This document shows positions 28,958 to 38,730 of a DNA stretch of 64,000 bases, in pieces. The notes under the pieces are model-generated. The model did not search any database, had not been told where the DNA came from, and worked only from the letters and a program-made list of their open reading frames with translations. The stretch's first letter is position 1, and the number at the start of each line of letters is the position of its first letter. The position numbers were made by a program, and so were the translations under genes. The stretch is from the NCBI GenBank assembly GCA_016712375.1, contig JADJRE010000007.1, forward strand, positions 1 through 64,000. Reading direction: 5' to 3'. The stretch is from Rhodospirillales bacterium. GTDB lineage: Bacteria > Pseudomonadota > Alphaproteobacteria > Rhodospirillales > Defluviicoccaceae.

Positions 28958-29142
28958 CGGGTTTCGCGGATCGCTGTGGCGGGCGGCTGCGGATGCAGGT
29001 CGGCAAACAGCGCGACCATGCCCCAGAGGCCGCCGCCGGTGAGCGCGAGGACGACCAGCGAGCCGGCAGCCACCAGCAGCACACGGCCGGTGCGCACGTC
29101 GTCCGGCTCGTAACCGGCATCCACGGCGCGGGGTTCAGCCAT
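28954..29142 (-). CDS. Small single-helix membrane protein of the ACIII-caa3 operon
   Basis: A 62-residue protein from ATG 29142: an acidic N-terminal stretch (AEPRAVDAGYEPDDVRTG), one strong membrane helix (about residues 20-45, VLLVAAGSLVVLALTGGG), then a short Pro-rich tail with FADLHPQPP. It overlaps the actF end by eight bases and the next gene by four. Position and size make it a candidate accessory subunit of the supercomplex, comparable to small ActG/ActH-like subunits in other bacteria, but I see no homology that proves it. Confidence 0.65.
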   Translation of the reverse strand: MAEPRAVDAGYEPDDVRTGRVLLVAAGSLVVLALTGGGLWGMVALFADLHPQPPATAIRETR

Positions 29143-30262
29143 GCTGCGTGACCTCCTGCTGCCCGCGCCGGAAGCCGAGCGCCCACAACCAGAGCAGTGC
29201 GGCAAAGGTTCCAGCCCCCAGCGCCAGCATCGCTGCCGCCCACGCCGCCGGCTGCAGCCAGCTCTCCAGCGGGAACGACGGCAGCACCAGCCAGACGGCC
29301 TCGATCACCCGCATCACGAAGATCAGTGCCGCAATCGCGGCCAGCCGCTGCAGCGATCGGCGGCCCGCCGGCAGGCAGAGTGCGGCCACCGGCAGCACCC
29401 CGAGCAGCAGGCCCACCGCCCAGGGCACGACCATCCAGCCGCCCGCGACGCGGTCCAGGTACCAGGCGGCCTCCTCCGGAAGGTCGCCGGACCAGACCAC
29501 CAGGTACTGCATGAAGGAGACGTACGCCCACAGCAGCACGCCCGTCGCCAGCAGCCCGGCGAGCGCGGCGCGCACCTTCGCATCGTCGGCCGCGGCGCGC
29601 ATGGCGGGCGATCCCAGCCAGGCGGCCGCGGGAATGGCGAAAGACAGGGCTGCGAGCAGAGCGCAGATACCGACCAGCATTCCGAACGCCGAGGAGGAGA
29701 ACCTGGGATCGAGCGACATCGCCCAGTCGATGGCGGCGAAGCTGACGGTGGTCGCATACAGGATCACCCCGATCCCTGCCGCCAGCGTCCCCGGCTGGCG
29801 GGCTCCGCCGGCGTCTGCGCGGCCGGCCGCCAGCACGGCGAGCGCGATCCAGATCGCGAAGTAGACGACGGTGCGCAGCGCGAAGAATACCGGGTTCAGG
29901 TACCCGGCTTTGGCCGCGATGGCGGGATCGTCGGCGCCGCTGCCGGCCCAGGGGTAGAGCAGCGAAGGAAAGAGGATCACCGGCAGGAAGGCGAGTGCGA
30001 ACAGTGGCAGCGTTCCGCAGCAGGCGCGCAGAATGGGCGCCAGCGGCCGTTGCCACGGCCCGCCGGTCAGCGCGTGCATCAGCAGCAGGCCCAGCGCGCC
30101 GATCGGCACGGCAGACAGCGCGAAGGCGGCCGCGAGCCAGCCCTGCAGTGCGAACGCCGGCTCCGCCAGCGCTACCGCGACGAGACCGGCCAGCCCGAGA
30201 GCGGCTGCGATCGCGGCGTGAACGACGAGCGGCGGCGCCTCGTGCAGCGAAGAGACGTTCAC
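29135..30262 (-). CDS. actF: Alternative complex III subunit ActF
   Basis: A 375-residue integral membrane protein with about ten helices. The ActF signature region has TVSFAAIDWAMSLDPRFSSS (DW-SLDP-WFST-like), YVSFMQYLVVWSGDLPEE and AWYLDRVAGGW. It is a NrfD-like quinol-module relative but without cofactors. GTG 30262 overlaps the actE stop (GTGA); the frame upstream of it only shadows actE. The signature and gene order make this secure. Confidence 0.9.
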   Translation of the reverse strand: MNVSSLHEAPPLVVHAAIAAALGLAGLVAVALAEPAFALQGWLAAAFALSAVPIGALGLLLMHALTGGPWQRPLAPILRACCGTLPLFALAFLPVILFPSLLYPWAGSGADDPAIAAKAGYLNPVFFALRTVVYFAIWIALAVLAAGRADAGGARQPGTLAAGIGVILYATTVSFAAIDWAMSLDPRFSSSAFGMLVGICALLAALSFAIPAAAWLGSPAMRAAADDAKVRAALAGLLATGVLLWAYVSFMQYLVVWSGDLPEEAAWYLDRVAGGWMVVPWAVGLLLGVLPVAALCLPAGRRSLQRLAAIAALIFVMRVIEAVWLVLPSFPLESWLQPAAWAAAMLALGAGTFAALLWLWALGFRRGQQEVTQHG

Positions 30263-30795
30263 CGCGTGTTCTCCTGCAGCTGCTGCCGAACCTCGTCGGA
30301 AAGGTCGGCCACGTGGGCATTGCGGCTGAACTGCAGGGCGCGGATGTAGGCGGCGATCGCCCAGCGATCGTCGGGCGGCACCCGGCTGGCGTAGCTGTAC
30401 ATCGCCCCGTAGCCCTCCGTGATCACCTGCAGGATGTGCCGGTCGGGCGCCTCGCGCAGCCGCTCGGAATAGAAGCTGGGTGGGCGGGGCATGCCGCGCT
30501 GGACGATCATCCCGTCGCCATCGCCCGTCCGTGCGTGGCAGGGAGAGCAGAAGGCGTCGTAGCGCTCGCGGCCGCGCGCCAGCAGGGCCTCCGTCATCGC
30601 CGGGCGCTGGCTGGTCTGCCACGACCAGAACACTTGGTCGCGGGCGACGGTGCCCTGCGGCGGGGCTTGCGCCACCCGATTGTCGGGGAAGAGCTGCGAA
30701 GTGCCGTAGGGCTTGTCCTTGGGCTGGTTGATCATCCGCTGGTCGCAGGCGGCCACCGCCAGCGCCGCGCCCAGGACGACGAACGCCGTCCTCAT
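30259..30795 (-). CDS. actE: Alternative complex III mono-haem cytochrome c subunit ActE
   Basis: A 178-residue lipoprotein: signal peptide with lipobox AVAAC (Cys17), then the ActE landmarks MINQPKDKPYGTSQLFPD, a CxxCH haem site (FCSPCHARTGDGDG, about 84-97) and MYSYASRVPPDDRWAIAAYI, where a Met can be the axial ligand. It would carry electrons from ActB/ActA toward the caa3 oxidase. ATG 30795 overlaps the actD stop and its own stop overlaps the actF start, both by four bases. Confidence 0.93.
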   Translation of the reverse strand: MRTAFVVLGAALAVAACDQRMINQPKDKPYGTSQLFPDNRVAQAPPQGTVARDQVFWSWQTSQRPAMTEALLARGRERYDAFCSPCHARTGDGDGMIVQRGMPRPPSFYSERLREAPDRHILQVITEGYGAMYSYASRVPPDDRWAIAAYIRALQFSRNAHVADLSDEVRQQLQENTR

Positions 30796-31352
30796 CGCGG
30801 CACCTGGTCAATGCGCGCGGGACCGAGCCCGGCAAGGAACGCGCGCGTTCCCTCTGCCTCGAAGCGGGGATCGGTCGGGGCGATGGCGAGAAAGAAGCGG
30901 TCGCGCGAGACCAGCCCGAAGCGCTCCAGCTCGAACAGCGGATGGTTGAGCCGCGGCAGCCGGTCCACGTAGAGCATCGCCGCGATGGCGGCAAAGACCG
31001 CGAACAGCACCGCGATTTCGAACGCCGGCAGGGTGAACGCCGGCCAGGCCGCCAGCGGCCGCCCGCCGACGTTGATGGGATAGTTGACGCCGTTCAGGTA
31101 CCACTGCATCAGGTAGCCCAACGCCCCACCGGCCAGGAACCCGCCGGTGGCAACCCAGACGAGCCAACCCTCGCGCAGGTCTAGCGCCTCTGCGGCTCCC
31201 TCGACCGGGAACGGAGTGAACGCGTCGATGCGGCTGTATCCGGCCTCCCGCGCCCGCCGCAGCGCTGTCACCAGGGCATCCGGCTCGGCGAACTCAGCGA
31301 CCAGCGCGCCCTGCCACTCTTCCGCCTTCATCGTCGCTTCCGTTCTCATCAT
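30792..31352 (-). CDS. actD: Alternative complex III subunit ActD (DUF3341)
   Basis: A 186-residue protein with a soluble N-terminal domain (about 8-60: LVAEFAEPDALVTALRRARE, DAFTPFPVEG), two helices (about 62-82 and 103-128) around the loop YPINVGGRPLAAWPAF, and a C-terminal segment RDRFFLAI. This is the DUF3341 pattern. It has no cofactor and a structural role in the complex. ATG 31352 overlaps the actC stop (ATGA), and its stop overlaps actE. Confidence 0.92.
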   Translation of the reverse strand: MMRTEATMKAEEWQGALVAEFAEPDALVTALRRAREAGYSRIDAFTPFPVEGAAEALDLREGWLVWVATGGFLAGGALGYLMQWYLNGVNYPINVGGRPLAAWPAFTLPAFEIAVLFAVFAAIAAMLYVDRLPRLNHPLFELERFGLVSRDRFFLAIAPTDPRFEAEGTRAFLAGLGPARIDQVPR

Positions 31353-32740
31353 CGCCCGCCCTCGGCCTGTGACCTGCGCTCGTCCTTCACCACCTCGGCG
31401 ACCTCGAAGATCGAGATCATCGGCAGGAATCGGACGAACAGCAGGAAAAGGAAGAAAAACAGGCCGATCGAACCCAGCAGCGTGCTGTATTCCCAGAACG
31501 ACGGCCAGTAGACGCCGTAGGACGACGGCAGAAAATCCTGGTACAGCGGCGTCGTCTGCAGCATGAAGCGCTCCAGCCACATGCCGACGGTGGTGATCGC
31601 GCCGACCGCAAACAGAATCCACGGGCTACGCCGCGCGGCCGGCCACCACAGAACCTGGATGGAGCCGACGTTGCAGGCGATCGCCCCCCAGTAGCTCCAG
31701 GCGTAGATCCCCACCGCCCGGTCCCAGAGGGTCTGGCGTTCGTAGAGGTCGCCCGAGTACCAGGCGGTGAACGCCTCCATCACGTAGCAGTAGCCGACGG
31801 CCACACCGGTCGCGAGCAGCACCATCCCCAGGATGTCCAGGTGCCGCAGCGTGACGAGTTGGTCGAGACCGAAGGCGTGCCGCAGGACGACCGCGATCAT
31901 CGCGACCACGGCAAAGCCGTTGAACACGGCGCCGATGATGAAGAACGGCGGAAAGATCGTCGAATGCCAGCCCGGGATCTGACCGACCGCATACAGCAGG
32001 GCCACCCCGCTGTGCACCGAGATCACCAGCGGCACGCCGAGGATGGCGATCAGCCGGTAGACGCGCCGCCAGCGCGCCCAGTGCGTCACCGAGCCACGCC
32101 AGCCCAGCGCCAGCAGTCCGTAGAACACCTGCGCCCAGCGGGCCGTCGCCCGGTCGCGCAGGCTGGCCATGTCGGGGATCAGGCCCAGGTACCAGAACAG
32201 TACCGAGACCACCAGGTAGACCGGGACGGCGAACACGTCCCACTCCAGCGGGCTCTTGAACTGCGGCCAGACGCCCAGCACGTTGGGATAGGGGAACAGC
32301 CAGAGGAAGAAGAACGGCCGGCCCAGGTGGATGATCGGGAAGATGCCGGCGCAGATGACCGCGAAGACGGTCATCGCCTCGGCGAAGCGGTTGAGCGAGT
32401 TGCGCCATGGCTCTTCCAGGACCAGCAGCAGCGCCGAGATCAGCGTGCCAGCGCTGCCGATCGCGATCCACCAGACGTAGTTGATGATCGCAAGGCTCCA
32501 GTTGACCGGTATGTTGATCCCCCAGACCCCGCCCCCGCGGATGAACAGCCAGCCGATCGACAACACCAGCAGGCCGGTGAGCGCGCCGCTGATCAGGATC
32601 CCGATCCACCAGTTCCGCAGGTAGGGCGGATGCAGGGTGATGGCGGTGATCTGCTCGTTGATCGAGGCGAACGAGCGCACTGGCACGATTGGGCGCCGAC
32701 CCATTGGATGTTGGATGGCGGGCGCGTCCGCCGGCGGCAC
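31349..32740 (-). CDS. actC: Alternative complex III quinol-module subunit ActC (NrfD family)
   Basis: A 463-residue membrane protein with about ten helices, NrfD/PsrC family. Landmarks are NYVWWIAIGSAGTLISALLL, FPIIHLGRPFFFLWLFPYPN, SPLEWDVFA, PLVISVHSGVALLYA and the quinol-site acidic/His positions within helices 2-5. It oxidises quinol at the membrane and hands electrons to the Fe-S clusters of ActB. It starts at GTG 32740 after GGGGAGAG, two bases downstream of the actB stop. Confidence is high from both family and order. Confidence 0.94.
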   Translation of the reverse strand: MPPADAPAIQHPMGRRPIVPVRSFASINEQITAITLHPPYLRNWWIGILISGALTGLLVLSIGWLFIRGGGVWGINIPVNWSLAIINYVWWIAIGSAGTLISALLLVLEEPWRNSLNRFAEAMTVFAVICAGIFPIIHLGRPFFFLWLFPYPNVLGVWPQFKSPLEWDVFAVPVYLVVSVLFWYLGLIPDMASLRDRATARWAQVFYGLLALGWRGSVTHWARWRRVYRLIAILGVPLVISVHSGVALLYAVGQIPGWHSTIFPPFFIIGAVFNGFAVVAMIAVVLRHAFGLDQLVTLRHLDILGMVLLATGVAVGYCYVMEAFTAWYSGDLYERQTLWDRAVGIYAWSYWGAIACNVGSIQVLWWPAARRSPWILFAVGAITTVGMWLERFMLQTTPLYQDFLPSSYGVYWPSFWEYSTLLGSIGLFFFLFLLFVRFLPMISIFEVAEVVKDERRSQAEGGR

Positions 32741-32742
32741 CG

Positions 32743-35679
32743 TCAGCTCTCCCCTCGCGGCTCACCGGTCGTCACCCGCGCCAGGTAGGTGGTGCGCGGG
32801 CGCGTGCCCAGGTGCTCGAGCAGCCCGTACTCGCGGCTCGACTGCTTCCACTGGCTGACCCGGGTGCCGGCATCGGCGGCGTTGCCGAACATGATCGCGG
32901 TGGTGGGACATGCCTGCTGGCAGGCGGGCACCACCTCGCCGTCACCGATCGGCCGGTTCTCGACCCGCGCCTGCCGGCTCGCCGCCGAGATGCGCTGGAT
33001 GCAGTAGGTGCATTTTTCCATCACGCCGCGGGCGCGCACCGTCACGTCCGGGTTGCGCTGCGCTCGGACCTGCGGCGAGGCATCGCCGGTGAAGTCGAAC
33101 CAGTTGAAGCGCCGCACCTTGTAGGGGCAGTAGCTGGAGCACGTCCGGGTGCCGATGCAGCGGTTGTAGACCATCTCGTTCAGCCCGCCGTTGCCATGCA
33201 CGGTGGCGTTGACCGGGCAACCCACCTCGCACGGCGCCTTCTCGCAGTGCATGCAGGGGATGGGCATGAAGGTCGTGCCGGGGTTCTCCGGCGGGCCGTT
33301 GTAGTAGCGATCGATGCGCAGCCAGTGCATCTCGCGCCCGCCCGCTACCTGCTCCCGGCCCACCACCGGCACGTTGTTCTCCGCTTGGCAGGCGATCACA
33401 CACGCGTTGCAGCCGATGCAGAGATCGACATCGATCGACATCGCCCAGGCCGGGTCCCCCTCGGGCCAGGGCCGGTAGAGGGAGGGCTGGCGCGGCGCTT
33501 CGTGGTGGACCGCTCCCGCGTCTGCCTGCAGCTCCCGCAGTGCCACCGTGCGCACGATGGGATGGCCGGCGGTGGTGTCGTGGTGCTGGGTGGTGGCGAG
33601 CGGAACGGCCGATCCGGACGGCGAAATGGCCGCATCCCGCAGCATCCACGGCTGGTCCCAGCGGCGCAGCCGGTAGGCGTCGTACCCCACACCGCTGCCG
33701 ACCCGGCCGGCGCGCGTCCGCCCGTAGCCGAGGTACAGCGTGACCGTGCGCTCCGCCTGCCCGGGCAGCACCCAGGCCGGCGCTTCCAGGCTGCCCGTCC
33801 CGGCCGTCACCCGCACCAGGTCGCCCGTCCGAATATTGCCGTCCGCGGCGAGCGACGGGCTGACGGCGGCTATGGTGTCCCAGGTCAGCTTGGTGAGCGG
33901 CTTCGGCAGCTCCTGCAGCCAGGCGCAGTTGGCGAACCGGCCGTCCCAGACGCAGGGGTCGGGGCGGAAGACGATCTCGATGCCCTCGGCGCCGGGGCTC
34001 TCCGGTAGCGCCGCGGCCGGTTCGCCGGCGAGAGCCGGCCTCCGTGCCTGCAGGGCCGTGTCGGGAATGAAGCCCGCGCGCAGGAAGCTCCGCCAGAGCT
34101 CTTCCTGCGCCGCCGGATCGTCCGCCCACCCATCGAGATGCGTCTGCCAGGTGTCGCGGACGATCGCGAGCCCGTCCGTCGGGCCTTCCGCCAGCAGCAG
34201 CGCCAGCACTTCGTGGCCGCTGCGGGTTTCGTAGAGCGGGCGGACGGTCGGCTGCAGGAGCGTCACCGTGCCGTCCACCGCGCGCGCGTCGCCCCAGCTC
34301 TCCAGCGGATGCGACAACGGCAGGTGCCAGTGGCAGAGCGCGGCGGTCTCGTCGGCGAACAGGCCAACGTGCAGCCGGAGCGGCACCTGCTGAAGCAGTT
34401 GCGGGAACGCCATGTGGGCGGGTGCCGTATAGGTCGGGTTGACGTCGAGCAGCAGCAGCGTCTCGACGTCGCCGGTCCCGATGGCGGCGCTGAGCGCCAG
34501 GAGGTCCTGCCCCTCTGCCACCGGCCGGGCCACCGGATCGGTTAGCACCAGGGTGGCGCCCAGGTTGCCCAAAGTTTGGTTCAGGTGCAGGCCGATCGCC
34601 TGGACCTCCGCCGGCTGATGCGCGCCCACCGCCACCAGGGCGCGGCCGTGGTTCTCCTGCAGCGCCTGCGCGGCGGCCGCCACCCACGCCTCTTCGCCCA
34701 GCGAAAGCTGCGGGGCGGCAGCGCCGCCGCTCCTCAGCCGCGCCGCCAGCGCCGAGGCCAGCGCGCCGATGCGCGCCGCAGAGACGGGCAGCCGGCTTTC
34801 GGCCATCGCCCCCGTCAGCGTCGGCGTCGGTTCGGCCACCATCAAGCGGCACGCACCGTCGCCCGCCAGCGCCGCGCGGCGCCGGCTGGCCCAGCCGTCG
34901 GCGTGCCGCACCTGCGCCGGCCCCGGACCCAGCAGGTCCTCGTCCAGCGCCACCACCACGTGCGCGCGCTCCAGTGCGTAGTGCGCCGCGAGCCGTGCGC
35001 CGAACGTCTGACGCAGCGCCGTGTGCCGCAGATCCGATCCCACCGGCTCGAAGCCGTGCCAGCGCGCCTGCGGCCAGCGCGCCTGCAACCGATCGAGCTG
35101 GCGCGATAGCGTAGGCGAGGTGACGTCCCCGGTGAGCAGTCGCAGGCCGGCTCCCCCGGTCTCGTCCAGCCGGCGACGCAGATCGGCAAACGCCGCCTCG
35201 ACGTGGCCCCAGGTGGCGATCCGCCCCAGGTGCTGCACCGTCTGCGACCGGTCCGGGTCGTAGAGCTGCAGGACGGCCGCCTGGATGAACGCGTCGGTGC
35301 CGCCGCGGCCCACCGGGTGGTCCGGGTTGCCCTCGATCTTGGTCGGCCGGCCCTCGTGCGTCTCCACCAGCACCGGCTGCGCGAAGCCCTCGAGCAGCGT
35401 CGCCGTGGCGTAATAGCGCGGCCGGCCGGGGATCTGCTGCTCCGGCTGGTTGACGTAGGGTACCGCCACGCCGCTCGGATCGGACGCATCACCGCAGCTT
35501 GAGACAGCCCCCAGCGCAAGCGACGCCGCCATGATCTTCAAAACTTGCCGCCGGCTCGCCTCGGTTACGCCGAAGGCTTCGGCGAACTCCGCCAGCGCCG
35601 TATCCGGCAGCCCACCCGCCAGCTCCTCCGGGCTGCGCCAGGTGCGCACCCAAGCGCCAGGAGGGTTCAGCGGTGGCAT
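32743..35679 (-). CDS. actB: Alternative complex III Fe-S / molybdopterin-like subunit ActB
   Basis: A 978-residue protein. The N-terminus has a twin-arginine signal ([18 protein letters not shown], ending at Cys) for export of a folded protein. The large middle part is molybdopterin-oxidoreductase-like but is known to lack the cofactor in ActB. The C-terminal ferredoxin module has four clusters' worth of Cys: [48 protein letters not shown] and CTYCIQRIS with [13 protein letters not shown] 35679 lies inside the end of actA (13-base overlap). The open frame runs further upstream, but only as a shadow of actA. It links ActC to the haem subunits. Confidence 0.94.
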   Translation of the reverse strand: MPPLNPPGAWVRTWRSPEELAGGLPDTALAEFAEAFGVTEASRRQVLKIMAASLALGAVSSCGDASDPSGVAVPYVNQPEQQIPGRPRYYATATLLEGFAQPVLVETHEGRPTKIEGNPDHPVGRGGTDAFIQAAVLQLYDPDRSQTVQHLGRIATWGHVEAAFADLRRRLDETGGAGLRLLTGDVTSPTLSRQLDRLQARWPQARWHGFEPVGSDLRHTALRQTFGARLAAHYALERAHVVVALDEDLLGPGPAQVRHADGWASRRRAALAGDGACRLMVAEPTPTLTGAMAESRLPVSAARIGALASALAARLRSGGAAAPQLSLGEEAWVAAAAQALQENHGRALVAVGAHQPAEVQAIGLHLNQTLGNLGATLVLTDPVARPVAEGQDLLALSAAIGTGDVETLLLLDVNPTYTAPAHMAFPQLLQQVPLRLHVGLFADETAALCHWHLPLSHPLESWGDARAVDGTVTLLQPTVRPLYETRSGHEVLALLLAEGPTDGLAIVRDTWQTHLDGWADDPAAQEELWRSFLRAGFIPDTALQARRPALAGEPAAALPESPGAEGIEIVFRPDPCVWDGRFANCAWLQELPKPLTKLTWDTIAAVSPSLAADGNIRTGDLVRVTAGTGSLEAPAWVLPGQAERTVTLYLGYGRTRAGRVGSGVGYDAYRLRRWDQPWMLRDAAISPSGSAVPLATTQHHDTTAGHPIVRTVALRELQADAGAVHHEAPRQPSLYRPWPEGDPAWAMSIDVDLCIGCNACVIACQAENNVPVVGREQVAGGREMHWLRIDRYYNGPPENPGTTFMPIPCMHCEKAPCEVGCPVNATVHGNGGLNEMVYNRCIGTRTCSSYCPYKVRRFNWFDFTGDASPQVRAQRNPDVTVRARGVMEKCTYCIQRISAASRQARVENRPIGDGEVVPACQQACPTTAIMFGNAADAGTRVSQWKQSSREYGLLEHLGTRPRTTYLARVTTGEPRGES

Positions 35680-36323
35680 GTGTAGCAATCCGTCAGGTGC
35701 GCGGTCTGCACGTGGTTCTCCGACATCAGGCGCTCGGCGAGAGCCTCTCGGTCGCCCTGCGGCGACCACGCCATGTCGAAGACCTCCTCGCTCGGCCGCA
35801 GGTTCGGCGCCGGATCCCGGTGGCAGTCCAGGCACCATTGCATCTGGAACGGCTCGGCGCGGGCGAGCAGCGGCATCTTGTCCACCCGGCCGTGGCAGGT
35901 GACGCAGCCGACGCCCTTGGCGATGTGCACGTGGTGGTCGAAGTAGACGAAGTCGGGGACGCGGGCCACCCGCTCCCAGCGCAGCGCTGTGTCGGTTGCA
36001 AGGCTCTCGCGCACGGGGGCCAGCATCGGCGCGCCAGTCCAGATCTGCGAGTGGCAGCTCATGCAGGTGTGCGTCGGCGGGAAGCCGGCGTTGGCGGCGA
36101 CCTCCACCGACGTATGACAGTAGCGGCAATCGATTCCCAGCCCGCCCACGTGGTGCTCGTGGCTGAACGGAACCGGTTGTCTGGGAACAACGCCAACGCC
36201 GGTGACATAATCGGACCGCACGATTCCCCCTGCGACTAGCAGAACGCCCGCGACCGCCACGGCTCCTAAACCGGCCAACAGGCGGAGCCAGGTATCGGCG
36301 CTCGGCGAGAAGACCTGGGTCAT
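35667..36323 (-). CDS. actA: Alternative complex III penta-haem cytochrome c subunit ActA
   Basis: A 218-residue protein from ATG 36323, with one N-terminal membrane helix (about 15-37) and five CxxCH haem sites: CRYCH, CMSCH, CVTCH, CLDCH and CYTCH, the last three residues before the stop. Other typical text is QPVPFSHEHHVGGLGIDC and NAGFPPTHTCMSCHSQIW. It is the first gene of the operon and divergent from a GH15 gene; the promoter should lie in 36324-36469. Length and haem count match ActA. Confidence 0.95.
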   Translation of the reverse strand: MTQVFSPSADTWLRLLAGLGAVAVAGVLLVAGGIVRSDYVTGVGVVPRQPVPFSHEHHVGGLGIDCRYCHTSVEVAANAGFPPTHTCMSCHSQIWTGAPMLAPVRESLATDTALRWERVARVPDFVYFDHHVHIAKGVGCVTCHGRVDKMPLLARAEPFQMQWCLDCHRDPAPNLRPSEEVFDMAWSPQGDREALAERLMSENHVQTAHLTDCYTCHR

Positions 36324-36469
36324 GGACAGCCAACAACGCCTCCAGGTTGAAGTTCCAGAACTGCCTAGCCGGTTTATGTTCCTCCAGAGAACGTGAAGCG
36401 GAACGGCGGCATCCAAACTGCGTTCGCACTTCCGGCAATTCGCACTTTCGGCACACGGAGGATAGGCTC

Positions 36470-38270
36470 ATGGCGCAGCGTATCGAGGACTACGCCCTGA
36501 TCGGCGACATGAGCACGGCGGCGCTGGTCGGGCGCAACGGCTCAATCGATTGGCTTTGCCTGCCGCGCTTTGACTCCGAGGCCTGCTTCGCAGCACTGCT
36601 GGGAGACGAGCACAACGGCCATTGGTCGATGGCGCCCATGGCACCAGTCAGCAGCGTCCGCCGGCATTATCGCGACGGCACAATGGTGCTGGAAACAATC
36701 TTTGCATGCGAGGGCGGCGAGATCTCGGTGATCGACTTCATGCCGATCACCGACGACCGGGACCGCATCGACCTTGCGCGGATCGTCTGCGGCCGCAGCG
36801 GGTCGGTGCGCATGCGGACCGGCTTGCGCTTCCGCTTCGATTACGGCCGGGTGATCCCGTGGGTCAGCCGCCGCGGCGGCGACTTGCATGCGATCGCGGG
36901 ACCGGACGGTCTGATCCTCAGCACCCCCGTCGAGACACACGGCCACGACTTCAGCACCGAGGCGGAGTTCACCGTCGAAGCCGGCCAACGCATCCCGTTT
37001 ACGCTCACCTGGTTCCCGTCCTGGCAGAAGCCGCCCGATGCGATCGACCCGGAAGACGCGCTGCGACAGACGGAGCAATGGTGGCGGACATGGGCGGGCC
37101 ACTGCGCTTACGACGGCCCATGGCGGGAGGTGCTGCTGCGCTCGCTGTTGACGCTGAAGGCGCTGACGCATGCGCAAACCGGCGGTATCGTCGCTGCGCC
37201 CACCGCCTCGCTGCCGGAAGAGCTGGGCGGGGTGCGCAACTGGGACTACCGCTACTGCTGGATCCGGGACGCCACGTTCACACTGCTGGCCCTGTCCTCC
37301 TCGGGTTACCTCTCTGAGGCGGCGGCGTGGCGGGACTGGCTTGTCCGCGCGGTGGCCGGCGAGCCATCGAGCCTGCAGATCCTGTACGGGATTGCGGGCG
37401 AACGCCGGATCGAGGAATACGAACTCGACTGGCTGAGCGGCTACGAGAACAGCCGCCCGGTCCGAATCGGCAATGAAGCGCACAAGCAGCTTCAGCTCGA
37501 CGTCTACGGCGAATTGATGGACGCCCTGCACACTGCGCGCCGCCGCGACCTAGAGCCGAACGGGGACGCCTGGCGGGTGCAGCGGGCTCTGCTCCGCTTC
37601 CTCGAGCATACATGGACCGAGCCGGACGAGGGGATTTGGGAGGTGCGCGGACCGCGGCGACACTTCACCCATTCCAAACTGATGGCCTGGGTGGCGTTCG
37701 ACCGCGGAGTGAAGGAGTGCGAGCAGTTCGGCATGGACGGGCCAGTGGAGCATTGGCGCCGCGTGCGCGACGTGATCCATGCCCAGGTCTGCGAGCAGGG
37801 CTACAACGCAAAGCTCGGCGCCTTCACGCAATTCCCATGGCAGCGAATACCTGGACGCTGCGCTGCTGCTGATGCCGCTGGTGGGCTTCCTGCCGGTGAG
37901 CGATCCCCGGGTGCAAGGCACCATCGAGGCGATCCGCTCCCGACTGACGTCGGGTGGCTTCGTCCGCCGCTACGCCACCGAGCCGGCGGTGGACGGGCTG
38001 CCCCCGGGGGAAGCGGCGTTCCTGCCGTGCTCCTTCTGGCTCGTGGACTGCCTAGCACTGGCCGGCCGGATGGATGAGGCCAACGACCAGTTCGAGCGGC
38101 TGCTGGCAATCCGCAACGACCTGGGCCTGCTGGCCGAAGAATACGACCCGGAGCGCCGGCGGCAGGTGGGCAACTTCCCGCAGGCGTTCTCGCACGTGGC
38201 GCTGGTGAACACCATCTACAACCTGCATCGGGGTGCCGCCGGTCCGGCGCACACCCGCGCACACGCGTGA
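36470..38270 (+). CDS. GH15 glycoside hydrolase (trehalase/glucoamylase type; frameshift near 37840)
   Basis: About 600 residues from ATG 36470, after CGGAGGATAGG. N-terminal domain: RIEDYALIGDMSTAALVGRN and GSIDWLCLPRFDSEACFAAL. Catalytic barrel: GGVRNWDYRYCWIRDATFTL with the W-x-R-D motif, NEAHKQLQLDVYGELMDAL, and FTHSKLMAWVAFDRGV. After the shift at about 37840 it continues SEYLDAALLLMPLVGFLP, then EEYDPERRRQVGNFPQAFSH, with the second catalytic Glu. This short GH15 type includes bacterial trehalases and glucoamylases of glycogen metabolism; the substrate cannot be told. It is divergent from actA. Confidence 0.87.
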
Positions 38271-38291
38271 TCGCGCCCGGTCGCTCGGACG

Positions 38292-38693
38292 TCACTCGGC
38301 GGCGTAGGCGACGGTCGTGATCAGCGAGAGCTCCGAACGGCGCGAGTCCAGCCGCGTGTGCTGGACGACGATCGGCCGGTCGGATTCAATGACGCTGGCG
38401 TAGTCGGTGTCCCGCGGCACCGGCGCCGGATCCTGCAGATCGTTGAAGCGCAGGTGCAGCGTGCGCCGCGCCGGTACCGTTACCCGGTACGGCCCCACCG
38501 GGTCCCGGTTGGTGAAGAACAGCGTGATCTCGACGTGCGCATCGGCGCTGCCCGCGTTCAGCAGACACGCGGTCTCGTGGCTCTCCATCGCCCGGCCGCC
38601 GAGCCCGCTCTCGGCCGGGATGTAGCCTTCGGCAATCGCCCACCGGCGCCGACCGATCGGTTCGTGACTGCGGCCGACCAGTTCGTCCTGCAT
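38292..38693 (-). CDS. Anabaena-sensory-rhodopsin-transducer (ASRT) family protein
   Basis: A 133-residue all-beta protein. It matches the ASRT family almost throughout: RRWAIAEGYIPAES, SHETACLLNAGSADAHVEIT, FTNRDPVGPYRVTVPARRT, LHLRFNDLQDPAPVPRDTD, and VIESDRPIVVQHTRLDSRRS. The cyanobacterial member binds a sensory rhodopsin; many others occur without rhodopsin and have been proposed to bind small molecules. No rhodopsin gene lies in the window. ATG 38693 follows GGAAGGA-type sequence, 37 bases after the enolase-superfamily gene on the same strand, so an operon with sugar-acid metabolism is likely. Family very secure, role unknown. Confidence 0.9.
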   Translation of the reverse strand: MQDELVGRSHEPIGRRRWAIAEGYIPAESGLGGRAMESHETACLLNAGSADAHVEITLFFTNRDPVGPYRVTVPARRTLHLRFNDLQDPAPVPRDTDYASVIESDRPIVVQHTRLDSRRSELSLITTVAYAAE

Positions 38694-38730
38694 CGGGTCT
38701 TCCTTTCCTGTCCGCCGTTCCGTCTGCTCC

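Noticed and set aside
27792..30320. An 842-codon frame suggesting a large SCO fusion
   Set aside because: The N-terminal two thirds are Arg/Ala-rich shadows of actF and small genes; the SCO gene has its own signal peptide and ribosome site at 28607.
35680..36471. An N-terminal extension of ActB to 1242 residues
   Set aside because: The extension is the out-of-frame reading of actA, which has five haem motifs. The twin-Arg signal lies just after ATG 35679, the proper start region.
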